This document shows, one piece after another, positions 24,675 through 35,700 of a DNA stretch of 64,000 nt; the first letter of the stretch is position 1, and each line of letters starts with the position of its first letter. The position numbers and the translations under genes were made by a program. Below the pieces are notes generated by a model. That model saw only the letters and a program-made list of their open reading frames with translations. It had not been told where the DNA came from and ran no database searches. The stretch lies in the NCBI GenBank assembly GCA_947568835.1, contig OX387605.1, forward strand, positions 7,630,418-7,694,417. The letters are read 5' to 3'. This DNA is from Protonemura montana. Its lineage: Eukaryota > Arthropoda > Insecta > Plecoptera > Nemouridae.

Positions 24675-27549
24675 ATGGTATGTGAATAATCATCTGACAT
24701 TTAATTCAAGCAACTAAAGTGCATGTAATACACCACTCTCAATTATTAAATACTCTCAAAAGCAGTTTATAGACTGAATGTGCTTTTAAATCTACAATCA
24801 CTTAATCTATTTCATAATGAAAGCAAAAATCCCTGATAACATGGTTGAAAAAAATTATTAATGGTAGAACATTTTCATGCTGCAAATAATTTAGCGTTCA
24901 GGTAGCATTTATGCAATCAAAAATGTATAATATAGGATGTTTCACAACTTTAACTTACGTTTAAGACATAAGAAGACTATGCCAAGATAATTACCACCAG
25001 AGTACAGCAAAGAGTGACTTATCAAGCAATAATTAAATAATCCAATATAAGAGACAAAATATAGAAATCATAGGAAATTAAAAACCGAAAGGGCCTCTCT
25101 TCGCAGGTGCACGCACGAGTAGCATTGCTGGGGCTAGTGCTATTGTTTGCGATTTTGGAAAATGCATCTGATGCAGCAAAGATCCTGGTGGTGTTTCCGT
25201 TTCCTGCCCCGAGCCACCTGATTATTGGCGCTGCCCTGGGTAAGGGCCTTGCAGCCCAAGGGCACGAGGTCACTGCCATGGTGCCCAAAAAAACAGACAA
25301 TCTCCCACCCAACTACAGGGAGGTTGCTATTGGATTTGAAAAGTCTGATCTGGGTAAGTACTCCTAAGTTTTAATCTTGGGATTAAAGCATTAAGAATAG
25401 GGAAAATGGTTAAGTTGAAACTTCCCAATCAAAATTGCATTCAAAAGATTTCATGCACCCAAAAATATTTTTTTGAAGTATTAAAATGATGACAAACTAA
25501 GAGAAATCAAGGGTGACATTTAAAGGTCTCAATAGAATTATTCAATGATTCTGGCAATTTTGTAAGAAGATGGTACTTCGTTTGCTTAAGCCAAGGTTTT
25601 GTACCTTGGTGAGTAAAGTAACAGCAACATACATATGTTTCTTCAATTGTTTATTGCTGCATCTTTCTGAATGAGAATATTTAAAATGCAACAATTTCTA
25701 ATCTCCAGGAATCAGCAAGTCATGTGTAAATTAAATTCTTCTTGATATCAAACTTTTTTTATCAGAGATCACAAAAAAAATATCTGCATACAGCATGACA
25801 ATTGTTCCTCCAGGCAGATAATAGGAATCGACAATCATGTGAACTTTTTGTTTCAGGGATGAAAGGTAATATGTTTGATATGATTGCATTACCATCATTT
25901 CTCATGATGTTTATGATGTGGGGCATGGGAAGCGTGGTCTGTGAAACGATTTTGAACAAACCTCACATCCAAGAGTTCATCCACTCAAAAGACGAACAAT
26001 TTGATGTCGTCATAATTGAGTCATTCGTCAACGAATGCTTCATGGGCTTTTCGCACACGTTCCAAGCTCCGATTATTCAGATCTGCCCGTTCGGGGGCGG
26101 AGAATATCTGACGGCTGCCGTCGGAGGCCCACACAACTACGCTTACATGCCAGACTTCCTGACTACCTACACTCAGCACATGACATTCTTCCAGCGAGTT
26201 CACAATACAGCAGTAGGGCTTTTCACAAAACTGGGTCGACGTTTTTACTACATTCCCAAGCAAAATGAACAGATGCAAAAAGGGTTTGCTGGAACAGGAC
26301 CAGGACCCCTGCCTCACCTATTAGAACTGGAGTATAATACTTCGCTGGTTTTGATTAATCAGCATTTAAGTTTGGGATTTCCTAGACCGCTGATGCCAAA
26401 TTTCGTTGAAGTTGGTGGCCTTCAAATCAAACCTCCAAAGAAGCTGCCTAAGGTGCAAATAAACAAATATTTTAAAAGTAAAATCTATTTCTTAAGAAGA
26501 ACTGACAGAGGAATGAATTCATATAATAATAAGCAACCAACTGAAAAGCTGAGATCATCAGTAATTTTATTTGAAGGATCTCCAAGACTTCTTCGACTCG
26601 GCTAAGGAGGGCGTTGTCTACTTCAGCATGGGCTCTAACTTGAGGAGCGCCGATTTGCCTGTGGCAAAAAGGGACGCACTGCTGAAAGCCTTCTCCAAAC
26701 TCAAGATGAAAGTTCTGTGGAAATGGGAGGACGATGTTTTGCCAGGACAGCCAAAGAATGTGAAGTTGGGAAAGTGGCTTCCACAGTCAGACTTGCTAGG
26801 TGAGGAAATTATTCTACTGCTAAAGGCAATATTTTTCGAATATCGCTAGACAAATGTAACACACCAGGCTAATGTATGCACTGGAGTCAGCCATCCTTCA
26901 TGAACTATGGCAAAACCAACTAACTATATGTAATTATCATTGATTTCAGCTCACCCGAACGTGAAGGTATTCATGACGCATGGAGGCCTGCTGAGCACGC
27001 AGGAGTCCGTCTATCACGGAGTCCCTGTCATCGGAATACCCATCTTCGGTGACCAGAAATTGAACGTCTTAGGAGCTGTGTCTGCCGGCTACGGCTATTT
27101 CCTAGACATTCAATTGCTGGATAATGAAGAGCTCATTTCCAAAGCTCTCGACACTGTGCTGAATGACCCCAAGTGAGACTTTCATCATTTACTTGCCAGC
27201 TACTAAGAGCATTCAAATAGCAGTAAAAGCATTTGCAATCTTTCTTTCTTTCAGGTATCGTGAGAACGCTCAGCTGAAATCTCGCATTTTCCGAGACCAG
27301 CCACGAACTCCACTCGAGACTGCGATCTTCTGGACTGAGTACGTGATCCGACACAAAGGTGCAGCACACATGCGGTCAGGAGCGTTGGACCTGACTTGGT
27401 ATCAGTATTATCTGCTCGACGTGATGGCAGTGCTGGCAGGCGGTCTCTTTGTTATGTTGGCAGTATTGAAATACGTGCTCAAAGCTTTGTGCGGTTTGGT
27501 GTGCAAAAAGAAGACTGCTGCAAAAGACAGCAAGAAAAAGAAGAATTAA
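24675..27549 (+). CDS. UGT-G, UDP-glycosyltransferase with a split-off start codon
   Basis: Complete UGT of 528 aa. Exons are 24675-24677 (ATG before GTATGT), 25107-25353, 25857-26452, 26577-26799, 26950-27172 and 27255-27549. The joined N-terminus reads [11 protein letters not shown]; the signal peptide ends ENASDA before [14 protein letters not shown]. Exon 3 opens after the poor acceptor TTTGAAG, with little polypyrimidine tract. The reading frame of exon 2 stays open through all of intron 2 into exon 3, so intron retention would not meet a stop at once. The signature starts VFMTHGG where the others have VFITHGG. The last exon is the long type (295 bases, tail KKKN), as in A to C. The last exon of neighbouring UGT-F is the 292-base type, so exon-by-exon conversion is likely. 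Two AATAAA signals lie at 27597 and 27621. Confidence 0.9.
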
Positions 27550-27746
27550 GATGCAAGGAGAGATTACTTGAACATTTTTTAGAGAAATGTTTTTTAAATA
27601 AATAATATTTTTCAGTGATAAATAAAATTTGAAATTTACTGTGTTTTAAACATGTTGCTTTCTAGCAAAGATTAGTTGATTAGGAGAATGAATTGTTCCT
27701 TGAAATGCTGACCTATAATGGTAAACTTACCTGTAAATAACCTATA

Positions 27747-27890
27747 AAGCTTTTTTTATTATTATGAAGCATAAACGTCTCATCAAAAAAGGTCCCCGTT
27801 TGGGCATCAATTTTCGAGACGTTTGTAGTGTTCATCATAATAAAATACCCCGCGCATTGCAAGCGTTTGCAATTTAAATAAGATTTCATC
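27747..27890. repeat. Palindromic MITE-like repeat, copy 1
   Basis: The right arm GTTTGGGCATCAATTTTCGAGACGTTTGTAGTGTTCATCATAATAAAATACC (listed here in pieces: GTTTGGGCATCAATTTT, CGAGACGTTTGTAGTGTT, CATCATAATAAAATACC) is followed by CCGCGCATTGCAAGCG and a stretch ending AAGATTTCATC. The same series occurs at 59034-59166. A weaker inverted copy of the arm lies at 27750-27796. See also the copy at 55131-55285. Confidence 0.65.
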
Positions 27891-28349
27891 TAAAAAAACC
27901 TTTGAGGCTGTTTGAATCATCCCTAGTGATCCCAGATGCATCAAACCATAGCATAACTGCGCATTAGAATTTCATTCTATTGAAACTATTTCAATACTTG
28001 CAAAATGAAAACTGGGTTCTTATTTGAAAAACTAAAGAAGAAATCAAAATTATTTATTAATTAGGTTGCAAATATTAATTTTAAATGTTGACTAGGGATT
28101 CATTATTGAGTACGGGAAATTCGACCAAAATGTAGAGTCATTAAGTACAAGATCACACTTTCATTTTTAGCAGCTGGTAGAAGTGGCTAATCAGGCAATT
28201 TATCAATTAATGCTTGATAAAACACAGACAAGCACTCAGGCACATTTGCAACTCAGATTGATAGTGGGTGCTAAAGTTTACTGCTGCATCCTTGTGTTCG
28301 ATCTTTAGGTGATCTAGGAGAGATGGACTGTCCTCTCACAAGATGTATT

Positions 28350-30581
28350 ATGGTAAGAAGATGAAAGTTAGATGAAAAATAAAATATTACAAGATACCTA
28401 CCATGCCAAAAAAGCATAGCAGAGATACTTATTCTAGCAGGTAGTATATATGAACTAGATCCTCCTTCTAATGCCTACTGTTTGTTGCCAGACATTATTG
28501 CAGTGTGTGGGAATGGCTCTGATGTTGCTGTCAATGCAGCCAGCTCAAGAAGTGCATGGAGCCAAGATACTTGGTGTGTTTCTCTTTCCCTCTCCGAGCC
28601 ATCTGATTATGGAGACCAGCCTAGCCAAAGAACTTGCTGCTAGAGGACACGAGGTCACAGTCATTGTGCCTAGCAAGTCAGAGAAACTCCCACACAACTA
28701 CAAGGAATTAGTAGTCAGGTTTGATGAGAATGAGTTTGGTAAAACTAGTGCTAGATAATCTAAACTTACATATAGAATTAAATTAAAACTACAAAAAGAA
28801 ATTACAGATGTGTATATATATTTTTGAGATTTTGAAATTTTGAAATTTTTAGGTCAAGATGAAACAAACATGTATGATGTGGATGCCATGCCATTGTATG
28901 CCATGATCCAAATGCTCTACGGAATTGGTAATTCGGTCTGCGCTGCAGTCCTAAGTAAACCTCGCATACAAGACTTCATACATTCAGACGAAAAGTTTGA
29001 TGTGATTCTGATTGAAGCGTTCTACAATGAGTGTTTCATGGGCTTCTCACACACCTTCCAAGCCCCAATCGTTCAAATCTGCCCGTTCGGTGGCGCAGAG
29101 TGGATGACTGCTTCTGTAGGCAGCCCAAACAACTATGCTTACATGCCAGACTTCCTCACCAACTACGACCATCACATGACGTTCTCCCAGCGGATACATA
29201 ACACACTTCTGGGACTGGCAATGAAATTTGGCAGAACATTTTTCTACATTCCACAGCAAAATGAATTGATGCAAAATGCTTACGCTGGAACCGGACCAGG
29301 GTCTTTGCCTCACATAGAAGACTTAATACAGAAAACATCACTGCTATTGTTAAATCATCACGTCAGTCTGGGATATCCACAGCCTCTTATGCCAAATGCT
29401 GTTCAAGTTGGAGGACTGCACAAAAAGCCTGCAAAGCAGTTACCGAAGTTAATTTTTACCTTATTGTCGGATTACTGAAAGTTGACGAGAAAGATATTGG
29501 TACAAAAATATTCCAAGACAACTCACTTCAATTTCACAAAGATTTCTAAATTTTATACACAGGATCTCCACGACTTCCTTGACTCGGCAAAGGAGGGAGT
29601 TATTTATACTTCAGCATGGGCTCTAACTTAAAGAGCGCTGATTTGCCTGCAGCAAAAAGAGATGCGTTGCTTCGAGCATTCTCCAAACTCCAGATGAAAG
29701 TTTTGTGGAAGTGGGAGGACGATGTGTTGCCGGGGCAGCCAAAGAACGTTAAGCTGGGAAAGTGGCTTCCCCAGTCAGACTTGCTAGGTGAGGACAATAT
29801 TTTGAAGCAATAAGTGCAATTTTGTATGTTGTACAGAAAGTGTGCTATTAGAGATCATACTAGTCCAACTACTTACATCATTTCTGAAAAAGTAAAAAAA
29901 AAAAACGCTTCAGCTCACCCAAACGTGAAGGTGTTCATTACGCATGGAGGCCTGCTCAGCACTCAGGAGTCTGTCTACCACGGAGTCCCTGTCATCGGAA
30001 TCCCTATCTTTGGTGACCAACGGATGAACGTCAATGCAGCCGAGTCAGCTGGCTACGGCTACCTTCTAGACTTTAACTTACTGGACAATGAAGATCTCAT
30101 TCTTAAAGCAATCAGCTCTGTTCTTTCTACTCCTCAGTACGGATAGTCATACAACTATCAGGATAATATTGAGAATTCAATTCAATATAAAATAGGAAAT
30201 TCAGTTTCTTACCCTAGGATATTGAATATTATTACTTCCTCGAGGTATTTTCCGTTGAGGTATTACTCATTTCTGTCGTATTTTCCATTAAGGTATCGTG
30301 AGAACGCTCAACGCATATCTCGCATCTTCCGAGACCAGCCGCGATCTCCGCTGGACACGGCAGTCTTCTGGACTGAGTATGTGATCCGACACAAGGGTGC
30401 AGCACACTTGCGGTCAGGAGCGTTGGACCTGACCTGGTATCAGTATTATCTGCTCGACGTGTTGGCCGTCCTGGCGGGCAGTCTTCTCGTCATGTTGGCA
30501 ATTTTGAAGTACATGCTCAAAGCTCTGTGCAGGTTTTTGTGTAAGAAACCTACAGGGAATGACAGCAAGAAGCAGAATTAA
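28350..30581 (+). pseudogene. UGT-H, UDP-glycosyltransferase with two lesions
   Basis: All parts of a UGT are present: ATG 28350-28352 (before GTAAGA), then 28492-28738, 28853-29448, 29563-29787, 29914-30136 and 30293-30581. Two defects lie close together. First, where every other copy reads AAG then GT at the end of exon 2, this one reads AAGTTAATT. The only GT is one base early, which would shift the frame by one. Second, exon 3 is 225 bases, not 223, because two bases were gained at TTATTTATAC, where the others have GTCTAC. The shifts do not cancel, and the normal splice would soon meet TAA. The donor after exon 4 (GTACGG) is also weak. The exons after the lesions are otherwise clean, including the signature and a KKQN tail, so the damage is recent or partly a sequencing error. 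It is also the most diverged copy at the N-terminus (VFLFPSPSHLIMETSLAKEL). Confidence 0.7.
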
Positions 30582-32753
30582 ATATAATCAGGCGGCTTTT
30601 CTTTCTTGCTTTTCTCATAAGGCATATTTGTTGGGCGAGTTGTTAAAAAAAAAAACAGTAGGCACTCGAAATCAAGTAGAATATGTGCTAGAAGTATATC
30701 AGATTATACGCATACTTAATTTCTGATACATCACGAATCATGTTAGATTGAACCCACATATGTTCTGCCCATTGTAGATACCAGCCCGAGCAAAACATAA
30801 TGTGGTTATAGTTACTACCTTATTCTATCTTTATATCTTTTAGGCAATAAAATATAACACTTTTGTATAACTTTAAATCCTGTATTGTGGCAATCCTTTG
30901 AACATTACATTACAGATGATATACACAGAACATTATGCATTGTCAACTGAGCTTGAGTTAAAATTACTCCCAAATGATCAAGTACAAACACATCATACAT
31001 ACTGGACTAATAAAATTTAAACAAATGTTCAGTCTTACTGATTTTTACACTACTACAAATTACTTTGCCTAGCAGTCTTCTGATGATAGAAAAAACGTGA
31101 GTAGATGGAAATTAAAATGTTAGCAAATGTAAGTTCGAGAGGAAGTTTGATGAGGCATGGTAGGAAGGTAGGTTGGTAGGTAGGTACGGGTAGATTTATA
31201 AGATTTCTAAGATAAGATTAACAATTCAAGGTAATGTACCAGCATGGCACTGTAAGATTTTCAAATGTTTCTATATTTAACTACCCCCTGTATTAAGAGA
31301 AGTAAAACATCTCCTAAGAAACTGTGATTGAGCGTAACGGACTAAATACAACATTCGACTTTCACGTCTGGAAGTTTTGTAATCTTTTTCCCTGAATGAA
31401 AATCTCTGCTCTGAGCTAAGATATTTACAAGGCCGATATTTACAATCTCACCCACTGTTCGGCTAAAAAACCGAGAGTTCCGATTGATTGGGATTGTGGA
31501 GAAATTGAAATGACAACATTATTAGTAATTACCTACAGAAAAAAAACTCTGCTTACATGGATTTGTCATGAATCCAAACTAGCGCAGCTAGTTAGCTATC
31601 TAAGTGATACATTTAATATAATTGGGTAGTTATGAGGTACTTTGTTAACGTGTCATTCTGTTTGCTAGCTAATAGGTCTCAGAAGTAAGTCAACGTTTAA
31701 CAGGCGTTTAACTTTAAGATAACTGGGGTATAGTTTGTACGTGGAAATTCTTAAGTAGCTCAATTGCCAAACAGCTCATTGGACGCAGAATTATAATCAT
31801 AACCAAAAAAATCCATGGCAATTTCAACGGAGCACGTCATTAAAATTAAAATTCATCCGTTGAATGTTTCGGTTAGCAATGATTTGGTCACTAAGGGTGT
31901 GATTGTTTTTCAAACTGATAATGATTGATTAATGATACAAAGCACTCTTCGTTTTAAACCAAATCCAATGTTGAACGAACCACCCAACGTATACAGGCAG
32001 GTATGATCTGTAACAAGTATTCTAGTTTAATAGGACTTTTTTTTTTCATTCGCTGCTTGCTTTTTACGATATAGGTGAATTTTAATAGTTATGTAAGTAG
32101 ATGCATTCAGTTTTAAAAAACTGCAAACAAACCAGTAAACATTATTATTTAAATATATTCTCTTCGATTAATACAAACGTGGACATATACTATTCAAAAA
32201 TACTTAACAACATTGGTAATAGCAACGGTAATAGCTTGATTTTAACCAAGGATGGGACAATTGAACGTTTTATAGATTCTAGAGTAAAGCCATTTGGTGT
32301 TATAAGTATGTAAAAATAAATTAAAAAAATCACATAAAACCTGTGGTGAAGAATAAGAATAGATAAGAAAATATACAATATCATAAATAATAAAGAAGTG
32401 TCCCATCCTGGCTAATCATTCTTCTTTGTGTACTTATCTAATTCAACTTACAATGTAAATCCACTAAAAACTGTTAAAATCTTTGTTGATAAACTTATCA
32501 GCCCCAAATTTGGCTAGCTGGGCTCATAAAAAACAAAAAAAAACTTGCAAAATCTTCTCAATTTGAAACCACATTGCAGCCACACTTGGCTGGCTAACAG
32601 CCGTCGAAGGATAGGATTTGTTTGCCACCAGCCATCTGGCTGTGTCCGTAATTACCGACCATTCAACAGATCCACTAAACAAACCAACTAGCAAAACCAC
32701 CCCATGATCAGATGCTTAGCCAGAAGCCACTTGCAGCGCCAGCCGTTGCCCAC
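30582..32753. other. Spacer between the UGT array and the kinesin gene
   Basis: No gene is seen. AATAAA at 30846-30851 could end the UGT-H transcript. An AGGTAGGT microsatellite-like stretch lies at about 31167-31190. The region also contains the 3' flank of the kinesin gene, which is on the other strand. Open frames such as 32101-32313 are AT-rich and show no family resemblance. Confidence 0.5.
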
Positions 32754-35700
32754 CTAGCTGGTGCCGTACTTGCCGGTCTCGAAGACACCCTTGCGGAAGA
32801 ACGCAGAGAATTCGAGCAGTGCCATTCGTGTGACGCCCCCTGAACAGTCGTGCAGCGGACACGAGGGGATGCGCGAGCAAGCCTCCACCAGCGCGCGCAA
32901 GTACTGCTCCAGTTGCACGCGTCGCTGCCGCGCCACACTCTCCGTGTTCTTGGAGAAAAACGTGCGTCGCGGGAAGCTCAGGGCGTCCACCTTAGTGCAC
33001 AAGCGCAGATTGGAGAATTATATTCTTGAATGAATGGAACGTGAGAGTAAAGCATCGAATACGAATAGTGATAGTGATAGGCTTGATCACATTTAACAGT
33101 CATGCACTTATTCTATAATGAATTCTTAGAACGTCTTCTAAGAACACTATCTTACTTTTCCCTTAATAACAAAATACAAGACGTTGTAAGCTTATTGGAT
33201 GATCAATGCAAGCTCAATTTTAAATAACTCAATTTTAAATAAAGAATTTTTTTTATGTGTTTCTGTTTGCTCTCTACCGGCTCTTTAATAACAATAAATT
33301 GTCGCTCTGAAATCATCTTTCACGGATTTCTCCGGTAAGGTTAGTTTTTTCTTGCTTTTTCAATATAAAATACAGTTTTCTTTTGTTGTGAGTTAATTTA
33401 AACTAAGCTAGAACCACAGATGAGCTGTGGAACAGAAACTAGCCAATAGAAAATGGGATTAGATTGGGGACCATGCATATGATGTTTGGAGCCATAAGAG
33501 CGTACAAAGTTACTAACCGGAGCACCGTAGCGGAGTCGCATGGTGAGATGCAGTTCCCGGAACCGCTTGAAGCGCCGTAGGACGGTCCATTGCTCGCCGG
33601 TCGCACAGGAAATAGAAACCTAAGAACAGCAGACAATGAATTTCCTAGCACTCTTGGCTTTCTTTAGCTTTCAAGCTTCTGGGTTCACACCTAGGCTGGC
33701 ACGAAGTCATCCCTAGCTAGTTATGCCTCAGCATATAGATTTTTTTTAGAACTTTTAACTCAGTCTTGAGATAAGGATGGAACTTAAAAGGGACCTCCCA
33801 GCAGTAAGACAAGTTTGTGCCAAAATGCAACAAAAGGACAATTATAGAGCTTGAATATCAACGGATGTTTTGATTTCGGATGAAAACCAGCTCCTGTCCC
33901 TCGCAGCTCGTTCTCCTGGCTTGGCCACGGCCTAAACAGTAACGTTTGCACTGCATGGTACCAACCTCATACTCGTGGTGGGTGCTGCTGCCGACCCCTC
34001 GAAGGAAGAAGTTGGTCACCGCCAGTAGGTTTGGCTGGAAGCAACCAGGGGAACCCCTCTCATCTGCTTCATGACTCTGAGGACATTACAAGTAACTTTA
34101 TTTATTTTATCAATTTGTTTACAACTTTTGTCTTACAGTACAAAATACACCGTGCATTTTAGACCTGGACTAGTTCTAGCAAATTTGTAGAAGATAGAAA
34201 ATTAAGTTTTGTTTAATAAACAGACATACAGACATACAGACATTTTTTTAGTATTTTTCATTACCAACATTGAAAACAAACAAAAGTTATTAGACATATG
34301 AGATTCAATGGTAGATTTAACGTTTAGTTGCCATGGATATGCCGAGACCGCCCGGCAGAACTTCCCAATTCTGCTTTCATGTGTTACTGTGGGAATACAA
34401 GCCTTTTTGAATAATTCTTCAACTGTTATTTAAGATTGTTTCCAAGGTTAAAACATTCTCAATTCTCCCAAAGTTCTCCCTATCTATAGCTTGTGGACTC
34501 AGTAGAATCGACATTCACAAAATCTGTGCAAAGGCTCCAGAGAAAGCCGTAAAGATTGTCGACTCACAGAAACCTCGGAGTATTGCGTCCCGTTAAATGA
34601 ACACATCGGCCCATCACCGCCGCCGCCCATGTCTCGGAAGTCATTGTCGAGCTTCGGGGACTTCGACTCGGCCATGAGGTCGGACATGCCGTCGTCGGCG
34701 GAGGTCGACTGGTTGTCCGACTCTTCACTGCTGCCCACGTTGTCCAGTGTAACCGGTCGTAGAGGATGCTGGTCCAACGTTACCTCCAGTCGCACGTACT
34801 GGCGCTGTAGGTCTTGTAGCACCTGGGTACGCCAATAGCTCAGTAAGAGATAAAATACAAGTGCGGATGGCTATTCTGGTGTGTTATGAATCGCTACGTA
34901 AAGCATGCTACTAAGATAATTTTTTATAAGAGGAAAATTTATTAAAGCAACATCATGCTGTGTACCAAAAAATCAGTGTGCTGTTATTGAATGTAAAAAA
35001 AAAACTTTTAATTTAAAAGTCATGTAACCAAGAGCATGCACCAAAACCCAAATTCTCTTCGTTTGGTTTCCATGAGGTTTGTGCGATATGAACGAAAATA
35101 CTGGTACTATCATTGAGGTTATAGGTGTAGTCAGAGAGCCATTGTTAATGTCAAACTTTCTGCTGAGCAAACAAGCTTGCAACATGAGGCAACAGAAAGA
35201 GCCACCCGTTGGCACTTGCGACCGTCTTTTTTAACGAGTATCTTAAATTAAATAATTACAACTCAAAATATCGATGCATGTATATCCATCGTTGAGCTAA
35301 GCATTATTAAAGATTGAGCACAAAGCAACAGTCGTAAATGGGAGTCTCAAATAACAGGATACAATTTTTGAACACTCCAAACATTAAACAACCCTAACTC
35401 CACCTAGTAACATCGACCACTTTTGTCAGTAATGTAGTCATTTGGCGGTCATTTTTCGTGGAGAAAGTTTGACATTAGCACTATGATAGTAAGGTACTAT
35501 AAGAATCAGTGCCACCAACATGATAGCTAATTTAAATTCACAAGTTTAATATCAGTTCAATACTTATTCAAAGAAATTGTTATTACTTATTAATACACAG
35601 CAACATACAGAATTCTAAAATAGGAAAATGTTGGCAGTCACAAAAGATAAAAAAAATTCAAGCCAGATCACCTACAAAAAACAATAATTATCAAGCAAAG

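Noticed and set aside
25802..26605. Single long UGT-G exon reading through intron 2
   Set aside because: All paralogues splice at the same place, and the open read-through of the 124-base intron appears to be chance; the following exon is in a different frame.
32101..32384. Short open frames between the UGT array and the kinesin
   Set aside because: AT-rich, low complexity, overlapping on both strands, and without recognisable domains.
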